Assembly: GCA_045644605.1 (NCBI GenBank)
Contig: JAZRHB010000083.1
Span: 1-7,246 of the forward strand
DNA from: RGIG4103 sp045644605
Lineage (GTDB): Bacteria > Bacillota > Clostridia > RUG12999
Reading direction: 5' to 3'
DNA: 7,246 nucleotides
Positions 6,296 to 7,246 of the stretch are shown here, in pieces (the stretch's first letter is position 1; every line of letters begins with the position of its first letter). The position numbers were made by a program, and so were the translations under genes. The notes beneath the pieces were generated by a model that saw only the letters and a list, made by a program, of their open reading frames with translations, searched no databases and was not told the origin of the DNA.

Positions 6296-6411
6296 AAGCC
6301 GAGGGGAGTAGACCCCACAAGCCTTTACATTTTAATATTTTTTCTTTCATTTTCCCTTCATTTAAAGGTCGAAGAGTTTAAAACCTTGTGGGGTTCTGCT
6401 CCACTCGGCTT
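6296..6411. repeat. Long imperfect inverted repeat filling the obgE-yhbY spacer
   Basis: The outer arms are 6296-6321 and 6385-6411. Aligned as inverse complements they match at 24 of 26 positions, with two mismatches and one extra base in the right arm. Key blocks are AAGCCGAG, GGAG and CCCCACAAG. A second, inner pair, CCTTTACAT (6322-6330) against ATTTAAAGG (6360-6368), matches at 8 of 9 positions. The arms are GC-rich, while the interior is very AT-rich and almost pure purine on the transcribed strand. The right arm reaches into the TAA stop of obgE, and the left arm ends next to the yhbY ribosome binding site. It is not followed by a T-run of useful length in either direction, so it is a poor intrinsic terminator. 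It may be a miniature inverted-repeat element or an RNA hairpin. No transposase or clear target duplication is seen. Confidence 0.8.
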
Positions 6412-7246
6412 AAAATACAAATTCAAATTCGAGGTCGTACATTTTAACTGTATCTCCCTCTTCAATTCCCGCTTCCTCAAGCGCCGCAACAATACCTTTT
6501 CGTTTCAGCGCATCCTGGAAGAATTTAAGCGATTCATCATCATCAAAATTGGTTGAATCAATAAGATATTCAATATATCCGCCCTCAACCACATATTTTT
6601 CGTTTTCTTTTCTTACTTCAAACGGCAATTCTTCCGCCGCTTCATCTGTAAGAACTTCGATTTCGTGAATTTCGGGTACAGGAATATCTTTAAGCATTGT
6701 ATATACGCTGCCAATAAGCTCTTTTAAGCCTCTATTGGTTGCCGCAGAAATTTCAAAAACCACGTATCCGCGGCTTTCCATTTCTGCCTTAAACTCAGCA
6801 ACCTGCTCGGGACTGGCTATATCGGTTTTATTTGCAGCAACCACCTGAAGTCTGTCCGCAAGTGATATTTTATAATTCATAAGCTCGGCATTGATTGCAT
6901 CAAAATCCTCTACCGGATTTCTGCCTTCAATTCCCGAAACGTCAACAACATGTATAAGAATTCTTGTTCTTTCAACGTGGCGCAGGAATGCATGTCCAAG
7001 ACCAACACCTTCGTGTGCGCCTTCAATAAGTCCCGGAATATCGGCAATTACAAAGCTTTCGCCCTCGCCCATTTTAACAACACCAAGGTTCGGCTGAAGT
7101 GTTGTAAAATGATAGTTGGCAATTTTAGGAGTAGCATCGCTTACCATTGAAAGTATTGTGGATTTACCTACGTTAGGGAACCCTAAAAGACCCACATCCG
7201 CAAGAAGTTTAAGTTCAAGCTGAAGTTCAAGTGCCTGTCCTTTAAG
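6410..7246 (-). CDS. obgE: GTPase ObgE/CgtA, partial (N-terminal Obg domain outside the window)
   Basis: Obg is an essential GTPase that binds the 50S subunit and links ribosome maturation to growth and stress. The frame is open to the right edge, giving 278 visible residues beginning LKGQALELQLELKLLADVG, the usual join between the Obg fold and the G domain. A GTG at 7195 lies at the G-domain edge and is not the true start. G motifs, in visible-fragment numbering, are: P-loop GFPNVGKST (22-30), TTLQPNLG for switch I (about 48-55), DIPGLIEGA (69-77), NKTD (139-142) and SAA (167-169). The C-terminal OCT domain (about 207-276) is complete, from LPFEVRKENEKYVVEGG to GDTVKMYDLEFEFVF. The missing part is the glycine-rich Obg domain. 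In most Firmicutes obgE follows rpmA, which would lie to the right. The stop codon TAA overlaps the arm of the inverted repeat. Confidence 0.97.
   Translation of the reverse strand, partial: LKGQALELQLELKLLADVGLLGFPNVGKSTILSMVSDATPKIANYHFTTLQPNLGVVKMGEGESFVIADIPGLIEGAHEGVGLGHAFLRHVERTRILIHVVDVSGIEGRNPVEDFDAINAELMNYKISLADRLQVVAANKTDIASPEQVAEFKAEMESRGYVVFEISAATNRGLKELIGSVYTMLKDIPVPEIHEIEVLTDEAAEELPFEVRKENEKYVVEGGYIEYLIDSTNFDDDESLKFFQDALKRKGIVAALEEAGIEEGDTVKMYDLEFEFVF

Noticed and set aside
6219..6350. A 43-codon minus-strand frame beginning MKEKILKCKG inside the inverted repeat
   Set aside because: It has a purine-rich AAGGG close before the ATG, but it runs out of frame into yhbY, contains the repeat arm and resembles no known protein, so it is probably chance.
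6322..6384. A promoter for yhbY in the AT-rich centre of the repeat
   Set aside because: TATTAA and TAAAAT could serve as -10 boxes on the minus strand, but no -35 hexamer lies at a suitable distance (TTCGAC is about 30 nt away).
6296..6411. Intrinsic terminator after obgE
   Set aside because: The hairpin is long, with a 63-nt centre, and only three Ts follow the stem before the yhbY ribosome binding site. The plus-strand direction also lacks a T-run.
6050..6556. A 168-codon plus-strand frame crossing yhbY, the inverted repeat and the end of obgE
   Set aside because: It runs antisense through two certain genes and the repeat, has no domain and no good ribosome binding site.
7193..7195. GTG at 7195 as the obgE start
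   Set aside because: The frame continues to the window edge with typical Obg linker residues (LELKLLADVG), so this is an internal valine at the edge of the G domain.

Overview
The window is a tightly packed stretch of a low-GC Gram-positive chromosome, most likely an anaerobic Clostridia-type Firmicute. This rests on gene order, AGGAGG-type ribosome binding sites, a LeuRS of 804 residues (about the usual Firmicute size) and a Pro/Thr/Lys-rich tail on a LytR-CpsA-Psr (LCP) protein. No species can be named from the sequence alone. Every supported gene lies on the minus strand, so transcription runs from the right end of the window to the left.

In reading order (right to left) the genes are: obgE, cut at its 5' end by the window edge (7246-6410); a 130-nt spacer filled almost entirely by a long imperfect inverted repeat (6411-6296); yhbY (6279-5986, TTG start); nadD (5974-5399); yqeK (5394-4825); an LCP cell-wall assembly protein (4823-3456); rsfS (3441-3094); leuS (3071-657); comEA (655-134); and the first 38 codons of an unrecognised membrane protein (116-1) that leaves the window. 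Apart from the obgE-yhbY spacer, gaps are only 1 to 22 nt. Two junctions (yqeK-LCP and leuS-comEA) have the identical form TAA-A-ATG. This looks like one operon with translational coupling. I see no terminator, no convincing internal promoter and no T-box in front of leuS.

Functionally this is a ribosome-assembly and growth-control cluster: ObgE and YhbY act on 50S maturation, RsfS blocks subunit joining, NadD makes the NAD precursor dinucleotide, YqeK degrades Ap4A, LeuRS charges tRNA-Leu and also makes Ap4A as a known side reaction of aminoacyl-tRNA synthetases. The LCP protein and ComEA are envelope proteins riding in the same unit. The order yhbY-nadD-yqeK-rsfS with comEA nearby matches the Bacillus subtilis yqeI-nadD-yqeK-rsfS...comEA region, with an LCP gene and leuS inserted and yqeM not seen.

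Most of the window is conserved housekeeping DNA. The one element not explained by known genes is the GC-rich inverted repeat between obgE and yhbY. It is a candidate miniature mobile element or intergenic RNA hairpin, and it runs from the obgE stop codon to within 1 nt of the yhbY ribosome binding site. No stretch longer than about 130 bases lacks a gene.
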